From: Nemertoderma westbladi
Lineage: Eukaryota; Xenacoelomorpha; Nemertodermatida; Nemertodermatidae
Assembly: GCA_032718475.1 (NCBI GenBank)
Contig: JAUCBJ010005672.1
Location: forward strand, 1-44,981
Direction: 5' to 3'
DNA length: 44,981 nt
Below are positions 30,001-37,789 of the stretch, one piece after another. Made by a program: the position numbers and the translations under genes. The stretch's first letter is position 1; the number at the start of each line of letters is the position of its first letter. Below the pieces are notes generated by a model. It was given only the letters and a program-made list of their open reading frames with translations, made no database searches and had not been told where the DNA came from.

Positions 30001-31691
30001 GCGTCTTTGTTACTAACAGAGTGGCCATTATTCTTAGTCGCACAACGATAGATCAATGGAGACATTGCCCTGGTACTATTAACCCAGCTGACATCGCCTC
30101 CAGAGGAGCAACTCCACAGGAACTGATAGATACTCCAGATTGGTTGGGTGGACCCGACTTCCTGAGCAAGGAAGAGGACGAATGGCCTCCTCACCTTACT
30201 ACGGCGGAAATTAGACAAGCCAAGGGAGCGGAGACTGTCAAACCTAAAACCCGGGCGAGTAAATCGAAGTTATTTAAACCGGCTATCGATCTATCTGTAT
30301 TACATGTTTCCGAGAACGATACTTCGGATCCACAATCCCTCGACACAAACAAATCTGTTGTGGAAATTAGAGATAGAAATTGGAAATCTGAGATACCAGA
30401 CGTCTCGCAAGGAATCTCACCCCTGCTGCAGAGAGCACTGCATCATTACAGTTCCTGGAATCGTCTCTGTAAAGCTATCACATACTTAAAGAGATGTTTT
30501 CACCATCATTACTCCAGGAAGAAGAACACTAGTGATCCTGCTCTAGTAACATCTGCACAAGTTCATGTTATTAAAGATCTACCTAAGTACAAGATATCAG
30601 ACCGGTTTCTAAAGGAGAAGATCAGCTACCAGGAGCATGAAGAAACTAATAAGCAGCTACTGAGACTATTGCAATGCTATGAGGATTCCGATAGGTATTT
30701 TCTGCTATTAAGAAATCCGCAGATGCGCTTAAGGGATCGCTTCTCTAGCACAATGATAGATGGGTTAATACGCGTTGGAGGAAGACTCACCAATGCTCCA
30801 TTATCTTTTGATACTAAATTCCCTATACTCATTAGTAATCTTGAAGTACAAATCAAGATGATTGTAGATGTTCACAGTAAACTGTATCATGCTGGTAGAG
30901 AACGAGTTCTTAGCGAGATTCGAACCCGCTATTATTTTCATAAACCACGTAGAGCTCTGAATCAAGTTCTTAGGAACTGCATACCTTGTAGGAAAGTATT
31001 CAGTAGGCCTTTAACACAGCGAGAGGCAGAATTACCTAGGGAACGAGTAAGCTTTTATGAACCACCCTTTACTAATACTGGTGTGGATTTATTTGGCCCT
31101 ATTGAAGTATATCGTGCTAGAACTATAATCAAGAGATGGTGTGTAATCTTTGTCTGCATGACTTGTAGAGCTATCCATCTCGATATGGTGAACGATCTAT
31201 CTACTAACAGCTTCGTCTTATGTCTACGACGACAGATCGCTCGTTTCGGCACTAGCAATACGATGAGATCCGATAAGGGAACGAACTTCATTGGTGCCAA
31301 CAACGAAATCCAGGCTTACGTAAAGGACTGGAATCAAAGACAGGTGGATGACCAGCTACGGATAACGGCGTCTAGCTGGACCTTTAACGCCGCCGACGCC
31401 CCTTGGTGGGGAGGAAGTTGGGAGAGATTGATTCGAAGTGTCAAGACCGCATTTCACTTTATAGTGCCGTGCCGCGCATATCTCACCGACGAACTTCTAC
31501 GGACGTTAATGGAAGAAATCGCTGCCTATCTTAACGAGAGACCGCTTATGCCAGTCTCATCGAGTGTCGCGGTACAGCAGTATCTATCCAAAAATGCCGG
31601 TGTTTCTGGCTTAGACAGCAATAACAACAAAAGTAACAACTCTCTCTCTTATTTTCCAAGAATCCCGTTCAACACATGTAATCAGCAGTGA
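24072..31691 (+). CDS. BEL/Pao gag-pol polyprotein, 3'-truncated
   Basis: One uninterrupted 2539-codon frame. In order: N-terminal gag region with a coiled-coil-like Arg/Glu/Ala stretch (about residues 365-430); DUF1759-like gag core (about 755-900, KFNGDEMKWLPFNEYY); zinc cysteines from C1039 and a canonical CCHC knuckle C1072-C1075-H1080-C1085; aspartic protease (D1215 in LLDSGSTGTFID); reverse transcriptase with D1631 (ASDIEGMFLQV) and YMDD at 1710-1713; a Pao-type peptidase A17-like region (YFDPLGFISPV); RNase H (D1890, E1931, D1961, then NPADIASRG); integrase HHCC H2268-H2273-C2303-C2306; integrase core D2339, D2401, E2451. It would make the structural, protease, reverse transcription and integration proteins. 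After NERPLMPVSSS the expected C-terminal extension is absent. The last 30 or so codons are read from the inverted right LTR-like arm, so the integrase tail is foreign. ATG chosen because the related copy at 1222 starts at the same place. Confidence 0.93.
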   Translation: MSDTQQNLSDSLIETTICDSDRSVERIREKFGSPPTVKKVIPPVVSDPRLVHHRSIIGTRAQVKRDQEAVVLSQQHLGQEPTSQRSDSSSSSDTVELTPEHGVQMADTVYSDPLLTLPAAVLTTIFIAVEEHQADWAKNKRATQDNYAGYAREELRSIVESQWNFPGLGLPLDLSEATWEEIHRMGVAKDTMDPAVWKRSAAGYVQGFFGSLERLEEQLFRQLQGPQEQEELLYQVRERTLRIRLILSAFEETSKRRQDTSLQVAVKTWLHRVDLKVQETATWKSQLAERSTYEEPTNITEPTDVTLAQEESEEAAKKPRTRDAIDIYLSDYQRFLGDEELRRRLHGLSPNSEGTKLILDSIDAEMLAANQAECDEKLRLTRVREEQVKKELIETRRVAAAEAAETEAERKAKVAEAQRRASEATIQLELENLQETQDSINKQFTANQMQMMRKSTPKRQGYTSSEEGDTTDPEGGGDRSHLSRRRKTYYRRKLPDLPPAVKRQLTSTDLGSAEPIEQFIQVQRLPTIVDEPEIIRPVVPKVTSVLETPTLPELNSKFPLHSTTLPVPGGTVHANTPVQIAEREINNLSPVVPRQPATMLATPASAVEWVEEGRRGMNLLLGQMQETVHQLKGTVRESRAELQEVQQSIALERDKLVNIQKGIPMPPVTLCQPVRSEVLHAQGVEPTRIYTASEVETPIANPIKGDYRPVINDIPYRPDNDPRNLYTDNSILNNTMAQESFTRQMARTEARQAVKVGEIVKFNGDEMKWLPFNEYYKDSIQNSVLSNGEKLRFLIKCLEGPPKLMALKFIGHPEGLRQVWDTLNIRYGNKDNIAKYLYTKLVAPRHFLSSGIIEFSDEIQEICRQLDWLGKSHEYQSSMVIGAVVSTLPKGGVCTRWDKKVLYMNEQQRRSPTMADLMSFLDGEVKLQLIKQSREKTSENKVSEKPTSRRRVTPVCYTDDGESQASQDEDSGKDTERSYYIDKTSKDVSKYKARTNNRREQVTKTPPQSPNRMRGRKPEERTRVQHTTQGKVSNIKPNCALCDGTHRLSACAEFLKKPLVDRRTVVWDKRLCYNCLRPGHQRRTCYSDIKCEKCSAKHHVLLHSEFERDNQSQVSEPELHVQFSDVNDTDQGSEWEGFYTDEFSDANESCYLINTAVYRALTYEKDINEEFPQTTFAKQPSWKAPASNVGIREFPVVQVRVHGLNKSYIVNALLDSGSTGTFIDQELAEDIFAGQPKFRTKLNMSGIMQVWKSTLMADYYVGVLSTPQDKLGTQGVRSVKMVAIKNFATTQADLYNWDEDESVQHLKIPRFQTDYPEVQILIGQNAHEALETLEKRPAQPQPLQTYAVRTRVGWYFTGPSRRTLEERMSHDQIDQVSDWEEENSEVDEPTEGTPYSSDNDDIYQLFEEENTIDLLTENQTWKTQTNLCQLIRPTESTNYNDELNDEVERYNARTRDELAVRFFTQELVEPNSYDKALSIEEERAKQIQETTTRFLKDQGRYEIGLPFRKREPRFINNRPLAEKRINQLHRRLTANASAKEMYQTQLKKFITKGYAERVPEGTPITERTYYLTHHYVPKPGKPHEVRVVFDGSALYMGQSLNSELLPGPNLLQSLLGILLRLRQYSIAFASDIEGMFLQVKALDRDRDSLRFLWWPEGDLNQTPVEYWMTIQAFGIISSPSNACSVVRTTADDNRDAFSKEVIDNIKRNIYMDDNLRSLPSVEEAIAVAKGTVECLKKGGFRLTKFTSNSREFLEAIPVEDRGAKDLDLIKDDLPETKTLGLKWDTERDILFFQLKQRDNPVRTKRICLSILSTYFDPLGFISPVILIARSLVQQMWLENHSWDDPLKGELLKKWMKWEDSLPAIENFIISRSYFGHVLPTYSYQLHVFGDASDMGIGIVAYLRVETPDGIKVALVTSKALINNKLKVPRAELKAALYATAIGRNVTEQIDYPLEKTVYWTDALLVLEYITNEVCQFSVFVTNRVAIILSRTTIDQWRHCPGTINPADIASRGATPQELIDTPDWLGGPDFLSKEEDEWPPHLTTAEIRQAKGAETVKPKTRASKSKLFKPAIDLSVLHVSENDTSDPQSLDTNKSVVEIRDRNWKSEIPDVSQGISPLLQRALHHYSSWNRLCKAITYLKRCFHHHYSRKKNTSDPALVTSAQVHVIKDLPKYKISDRFLKEKISYQEHEETNKQLLRLLQCYEDSDRYFLLLRNPQMRLRDRFSSTMIDGLIRVGGRLTNAPLSFDTKFPILISNLEVQIKMIVDVHSKLYHAGRERVLSEIRTRYYFHKPRRALNQVLRNCIPCRKVFSRPLTQREAELPRERVSFYEPPFTNTGVDLFGPIEVYRARTIIKRWCVIFVCMTCRAIHLDMVNDLSTNSFVLCLRRQIARFGTSNTMRSDKGTNFIGANNEIQAYVKDWNQRQVDDQLRITASSWTFNAADAPWWGGSWERLIRSVKTAFHFIVPCRAYLTDELLRTLMEEIAAYLNERPLMPVSSSVAVQQYLSKNAGVSGLDSNNNKSNNSLSYFPRIPFNTCNQQ

Positions 31692-31979
31692 GACAGGATA
31701 ATTTCAGTTCAGTAGCTCGGGATTGGTCGAAATCAGAACTAACTCAACGCAGGGCTATGGGTAACTGGGGCAACCTTCCCAAGCCGGCTGGCCAATCGAA
31801 CAGCTCAGATCCCTCCTAAAGGATTCCAACGCTTTGGAGGGGGGAACTGGTTAGCAAAGAAAACAAATCAGTCATATCCCAGAAAAACCTTTACAGTAGG
31901 TTTCAGAGTATTTTAGCGTATGGGGGAAAAACTGGGTTGCGGGGCGAAGGGCCAGTTACATCCCACAGAAGCTTTTACA
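31595..31979 (-). repeat. Right LTR-like arm, inverted relative to the left arm
   Basis: On the minus strand it starts TGTAAAAGCTTCTGTGGG and ends CACCGGCA, as the left arm does on the plus strand. The inner 41 bases (31591-31631) are identical to the complement of 20970-21010, and the outer 80 or so bases are similar. Near the outer end the block is present twice (31815-31895 and 31903-31979). CCAAT boxes face the same way as in the left arm (minus-strand GACCAATCCC near 31715). It overlaps the last codons of the polyprotein frame and abuts the 30-bp minisatellite at 31980. Confidence 0.65.
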
Positions 31980-32452
31980 ACAACAAACAATTGTCGTAAT
32001 GTTGTGACAGCCACAAACAATTGTCGTAATGTTGTGACAGCCACAAACAATTTTCGCAATATTGTGACAGCCAGAAACAATTGTCGCAATATTGTGACAG
32101 CCACAAAAAATTGTCGCAATGTTGTGACAGCTACAAACAATTTTCGTAATGTTTTGAAAGCCACAAACAATTGTCGTAATGTTGTGACAGCCACAAACAG
32201 TTGTCGTAATGTTGTGACAGCCACAAACAATTGTCTCAATATTGTGACAGCCACAAACAATTGTCGCAATATTGTGACAGCCACAAAAAATTGTCGTAAT
32301 GTTGTGACAGTCACAAACAATTGTCGCAATATTGTGACAGCCACAAACAATTGTCGTAATATTGTGACAGCTACAAACAATTGTCGTAATATTGTGACAG
32401 CCACAAAAAATTGCAGGAATGTTGTAACAGCCACAAACAATTGCCGTAATAT
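31980..32452 (+). repeat. 30-bp minisatellite, first block
   Basis: About sixteen units around CAATTGTCGTAATG and TTGTGACAGCCACAA. The block begins directly at the outer end of the right LTR-like arm. A run of about 370 bp with the same series of unit variants is repeated at an offset near 1192 bp in the second block (for example 32051 and 33243), so part of the array was copied as a segment. Since 30 is divisible by 3, all frames stay open and encode 10-residue repeats; I do not consider them genes. Confidence 0.95.
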
Positions 32453-32516
32453 TAGAATTAATCTTCAAATAAACTTTTAAATTTATCATCAAAATAATAT
32501 AAGTGTGTAAATTTAC

Positions 32517-32645
32517 CTCTTTATCAGCGGTGAGGTCATCGAGCAGATCAAGATCGCTTATGCTGATCGGTTGCTTATCAGGAGCAGCAGAGCCACCCAA
32601 TATCAACGGAATATTATCCGTTATGTCGTCAATTTCTTCGTTAAA
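32517..32645 (-). CDS. Internal coding exon, copy 1 (43 codons)
   Basis: On the minus strand a TTTTTTCTAG acceptor ends at 32646 and a GAG|GTAAAT donor begins at 32516. The 129 nt between give 43 codons and only one of the three frames is open (FNEEIDDITD...PLILGGSAAP...DLDLLDDLTADKE). The peptide is acidic and has an LLDDL motif like a clathrin-box or acidic dileucine sorting motif, but I cannot name the gene. An almost identical exon lies at 36137-36265. Synonymous changes, kept splice sites and kept length favour a real exon of an unidentified minus-strand host gene whose other exons lie outside or were not found. Confidence 0.6.
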
Positions 32646-32783
32646 CTAGAAAAAATATAGATACATTGGATTGTGTTAATAAACAATGCTTGCAGGTTTG
32701 CAAAAAGTAACTCTTGCAAACCTCTTACCATGGTAGTTTCACACACAAAATCTCACAGCTAAAACTAACTGTGTTGGGACAGT

Positions 32784-35700
32784 CAAAAACAATTTCGGAA
32801 TATTGTGACAGCCACAATCAATTGTAGTAATTTTGTGACAGCCACAAACAATTGTTTGAATGTTGTGACAGCCACAAACAATTGTCCAAATGTTGTGACA
32901 GCCGCGAACAATTGTCGTAATGTTGCGACAGCCACAAACAATTGTCGTAATGTTGTGACAGCCACAAACAATTGTCCAAATGTTGTGACAGCCGCGAACA
33001 ATTGTCGTAATGTTGCGACAGCCACAAACAATTGTCGCAATGTTGTGACAGCCACAAACAATTGTCGCAATATTATGACAGCCAAAAAAAATATCGTAAT
33101 GTTGTGACGGTCAAAAACAATTTCAGAATGTTGTGATAGCCACAATTAATAACTGTCGTAATGTTGTAAAAACAACAAACAATTGTCGTAATGTTGTGAC
33201 AGCCACAAACAATTGTCGTAATGTTGTGACAGCCACAAACAATTTTCGCAATATTGTGACAGCCAGAAACAATTGTCGCAATATTGTGACAGCCACAAAA
33301 AATTGTCGCAATGTTGTGACAGCTACAAACAATTTTCGTAATGTTTTGAAAGCCACAAACAATTGTCGTAATGTTGTGACAGCCACAAACAATTGTCGTA
33401 ATGTTGTGACAGCCACAAACAATTGTCTCAATATTGTGACAGCCACAAACAATTGTCGCAATATTGTGACAGCCACAAAAAATTGTCGTAATGTTGTGAC
33501 AGTCACAAACAATTGTCGCAATATTGTGACAGCCACAAACAATTGTAGCAATATTGTGACAGCCACAAAAATTGTCGTTTTGTTGTGACAGTCACAAAAA
33601 ATTGCAGAATGATTTAACAGCTGCAAAGAATTGCCGGAATGTTGTGACAGCCACAAACAATAGTCGTAGTTTTGTGATACGCACAAACAATGGAGGAATT
33701 CTGTATCAGCCACAAACAACTGCATTGTTGCAGTCTGCCGTGCAACCGTGACAGCTTCAAACAATTGTCGGAATGTTGAGACAGCCACAAACAATTGTCG
33801 CAGTATTGTGACAGCTACAAACAATTGTCGTAATGTTGTGACAGCCACGTACAATTGCCGGAATGTTGTGACAGCCAGAAAAAATAGTCGAAATGTTGTG
33901 ACAGCCACAACAAATTGTCGCAATGTTGTGACAGCCACAAACAATTATCGCACGGTTGTGACAGCCACAAACAATTGTCGTAATGTTGTGACAGCCACAA
34001 ACAATTGTCGTAATATTGTGACAGCCGCAAACAATGGTCGAAATGTGATAGCCACAAAAAAGTGTCGCAATGTTGTGACAGCCACAAACAATTGTCGCAA
34101 GGTTGTGACAGCCACAAACAATTGTCGTAATGTTGTGACAGCCACAAACAATTGTCGGAATGTTGTGACAGCAGCAAACATTTTTCGCAATGTTGGGACT
34201 GCCACAAACAATTGTCCGAATGTTGTGACAGCCACAAACAATTGTCGCAATGTTGTAACAGTCACAAACAATTGTCGTAATGTTGTGACAGCCACAAACA
34301 ATTATCCGAATGTTGTGACAGCCACAAACAATTGTCGTAATGTTGTAACAGCCACAAACAATTGTCGTAATGTTGTGACAGCCACAAACAATTGTCGCAA
34401 TATTATGACAGCCACAAAAAATATCGTAATGTTGTGACAGTCACAAACAATTGTCGCAAGGTTGTGACAGCCACAAACAATTGTCGTAATGTTGTGACAG
34501 CCACAAACAATTGTCGTAATGTTGTGACAACAACAAACAAATGTACGAATGTTGTGACAGCTACAAACAATTGTCGTAATGTTGTGACAGCCACAAACAT
34601 TTTTCGCAATGTTGTGACAGCCACAAACAATTGTCGCAATGTTGCAACAGTCACAAACAATTGTCGTAATGTTGTGACAGTAACAAACAATTGTCGTAAT
34701 GTTGTGACAGCCACAAACAATTGTGCGAATGTTGTGACAGCCACAAACAACTGTAGTAATTTTGTGACAGCTACAAACAATTGTCGCAATGTTGTGACAG
34801 TAACAAACAATTGTCGTAATGTTGTGACAGCAACAAACAAATGTACGAATGTTGTGACAGCTACAAACAATTGTCGTAATGTTGTGACAGCCACAAACAT
34901 TTTTCGCAATGTTGTGACAGCCACAAACAATTGTCGCAATGTTGTAACAGTCACAAACAATTGTCGTAATGTTGTGACAGTAACAAACAATTGTCGTAAT
35001 GTTGTGACAGCCACAAACAATTGTGCGAATGTTGTGACAGCCACAAACAACTGTAGTAATTTTGTGACAGCTACAAACAATTGTCGCAATGTTGTGACAG
35101 TAACAAACAATTGTCGTAATGTTGTGACAGCCACAAACAATTGTGCGAATGTTGTGACAGCTACAAACAATTGTCGTAATGTTGTGACAGCCACAAACAA
35201 TCGTACAAATGTTGTGACAGCCACAAACAATTGTCGTAATGTAGTGACAACTACAAACAATTGTATGAATATTGTGACAGCTACAAACAATTGTCGTAAT
35301 GTAGTGACAACTACAAACAATTGTCGTAATGTTGTGACAGCCACAAACAATTGTAATAATTTTGTGACAGCCACAAACAATTGTCCGAATGTTGTGATAG
35401 CTACAAACAATTGTCTTAATGTTGTGACAGCCACAAACAATTGTAGTAATTTTGTGACAGCCACAAACAATTATTGTCGTAATGTTGTGACAGCCACAAA
35501 CAATTATTATCGTAATGTTGTGACAGCCACAAACAATTATTGTCGTAATGTTGTGACAGCTACAAACAATTGTCGCAATGTTGTGACAGCCACAAACAAT
35601 TGTAGTAATTTTGTGACAGCCACAAACAATTGTAGTAATTTTGTGACAGCCACAAACAATTATTGTCGTAATGTTGTGACAGCCACAAACAATTATTATC

Positions 35701-36005
35701 GTAATGTTGTGACAGCCACAAACAATTGTAGTAATTTTGTGACAGCCACAAACAATTGTAGTAATTTTGCGACAGCCACAAACAATTATTGTCGTAATGT
35801 TGTGAAAGCAAAAAACAATTATCGCAATCATGTGACAGCTACAAACAATTGTAGTAATGTTGTGACAGTTACAAACAATTGTAATGTTGTGACAGCCACA
35901 AACAATTATTGTCGTAATGTTGTGACAGCCACAAACAATTATTGTCGTAATGTTGTGACAGCCACAAACAATTATTGTCGTAATGTTGTGACAGCCACAA
36001 ACTAA
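32784..36005 (+). repeat. 30-bp minisatellite, second block
   Basis: About 107 units of the same 30-bp family, with ordered variants forming higher-order repeats. For example a 300-bp, ten-unit block beginning near the AAATGTACGAATG variant recurs at about 34538 and 34838. Late units contain a 3-base expansion (ATTATTGTCG). Each unit holds TTGTG-ACAGC-CACAA, a 5-bp stem that can fold. It occupies the interval between the two exon copies, so it would be intronic if both belong to one gene. Long reads through it (up to 591 codons) are repeat artefacts. Confidence 0.95.
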
Positions 36006-36136
36006 TACCAAAATGTTGTGGCAGTTGCTAACAATTGCAATAATTTTGTGACTGACATACACAAACAAATGCCACAATTAATCATCAACAAAATATTTAA
36101 ATTTATCATCAAAATAATATAAGTGTGTAAATTTAC

Positions 36137-36265
36137 CTCCTTATCAGCGGTGGGTTCATCGAGCAGATCAAGATCGCTTGTGCAGATCGGTTGCTTATCA
36201 GGAGCAGCAGAGCCACCCAATATCAACGGAATATTATCCGTTATGTCGTCAATTTCTTCGTTAAA
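36137..36265 (-). CDS. Internal coding exon, copy 2 (43 codons)
   Basis: Same layout as 32517-32645: minus-strand TTCTAG acceptor, GAG|GTAAAT donor, 129 nt, same open frame. It differs by four residues in the second half (CT for IS, EP for DD in the LLDDL area). The flanking intron sequences on both sides (36072-36136 and 36266-36350) also match those of copy 1, so a segment of exon plus intron was duplicated. Both copies are in phase 0, so both could be included in one transcript without a frameshift. Confidence 0.6.
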
Positions 36266-36349
36266 CTAGAAAAAATATAGATATATTGGATTGTGTTAAT
36301 AAACAATGCTTGCAGGTTTGCACAAAGTAACTCTTGCAACCCTCTTACC

Positions 36350-37789
36350 ATTAGGTAAGCTCTTACCAAATTAGTTACAATATTTCAGAGTGAACAATAT
36401 ATCCGTCTACTACTGCAACTTTACTATGTATGTGAGAGATATATTTCCAGCCTGCTTCCAAAATAGCCAATCGGAATGGCAGTACAATATTCTAGAATGC
36501 ATATTAAGCATAGAATATATGCAAAGCATAGCCAGCTGGCTTTGGAGGACCTGGTATTATTCACATGGGCGCTTATTGGCATTCGGAGCTCTGTATGCAA
36601 CCTTTATGCATGTGCATTAAGTCAATATAATATCATGTGAAGAAAACCTTTGTATTACTAAATTGAAACTAGGCTTATGAAATTTCTGTGGAAAACAACT
36701 ATCAAAGTGTTTTCTTCCGTTCTTGTGATATTTAGCCCCGAAATTTTACGAATAAAGATAGAATGGTCTTTATTCCTACATATGTACATGTATGGAAGGA
36801 AGGTGAAACAAAGGCAACATAATATTTTCATAAAAATAGCGGATATTTACGGGCGGTGAAATAGGCAGTTTTTTAGAACGAAATTTCTTAGGGATGGATG
36901 ATAAGGGATAAAATATTATTTGTTTTAAAAGGTATTGTAATAAACGGTTCATATTTTTATATTACAGGATCAAGCAACAATATCAAGCAATAAAGTAATT
37001 TAGTAAAAGTAGCCAATTTTATTTTATAAAAAGAATAAAATGGCGTATTGCTAACAATGCAAAGTAAGACTACATTCTTTCACGTCTCGAGAATGTTGAA
37101 AGAAATTTATGCTTTTCTTGTTTAAAGTTCCCTAATACCTAAAAATAATGTCTATTACCAAATATTTGAGGACATATGTATATGGAAAGTTGTGAGATAT
37201 AAGATTGAAATGCATTTCATTTATTAAGTGCATTACCAAGTCAGTACGTTACAAAAGTGTTTAAAAATTTCATATTTGTGATAGAGAAGCATTTCGCCTT
37301 GTTTTGACCATTTTAGGTTTATATAATATACTCCAAGCCATACTTACAAGTCTTCCTCATCTTACATACCTTGTGCGGTATTTCTGTTTTTTTAGTTTAT
37401 TTCCCTGATGATGCCCCTAGTGGGAGAACTTAATTGGATTGTATAATAAAACAGATAGAGTCGGGCGTAAAGAAACTCCTTTATTTCTCAGTCAGTACAC
37501 GAAATGCATTGTCGCGCCCTGAAGTCGGCTTGCCGTTTGATTAATAACTTTAATATGATAGATGTCTGGCTATGAGTAAATTGCAATGACTTCACATATA
37601 TATGTCTTAAGTCAAATGTGAATGAGCTACAAGTACGTTAAAGCACCAATATTAACATTATGTGAAGAAAACCTATGTATTCATTCAGACTGGCCCACAT
37701 TGACTATTATAGGGTCTTCTCCGTTTTTTCAGAATCAATATGCCTAAAATGATCTATGGCTATGAGTAAAGGGTAACAGTATAACATAA
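36350..37789. other. AT-rich intergenic or intronic sequence, no gene recognised
   Basis: Two small frames (36390-36620, 36677-36859) have no domain. Short near-repeats TGTGAAGAAAACCTNTGTATT (36637 and 37658) and GGCTATGAGTAAA (37568 and 37757) suggest fragments of a dispersed repeat. No further exon of the minus-strand gene was found by eye. Confidence 0.4.

Noticed and set aside
30910-30930. B-box-like GAGATTCGAACCCGC inside pol
   Set aside because: It is in the middle of the conserved integrase zinc-finger coding sequence, without an A box.
31980-36005. CRISPR array (regular 30-bp repeats)
   Set aside because: There are no unique spacers, units abut directly, and the genome is animal. 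It is a minisatellite.
31913-36077. Long frames on both strands (up to 591 codons) of 10-residue repeats
   Set aside because: A 30-bp unit without stops is open in several frames on both strands. The frames end where the satellite ends.
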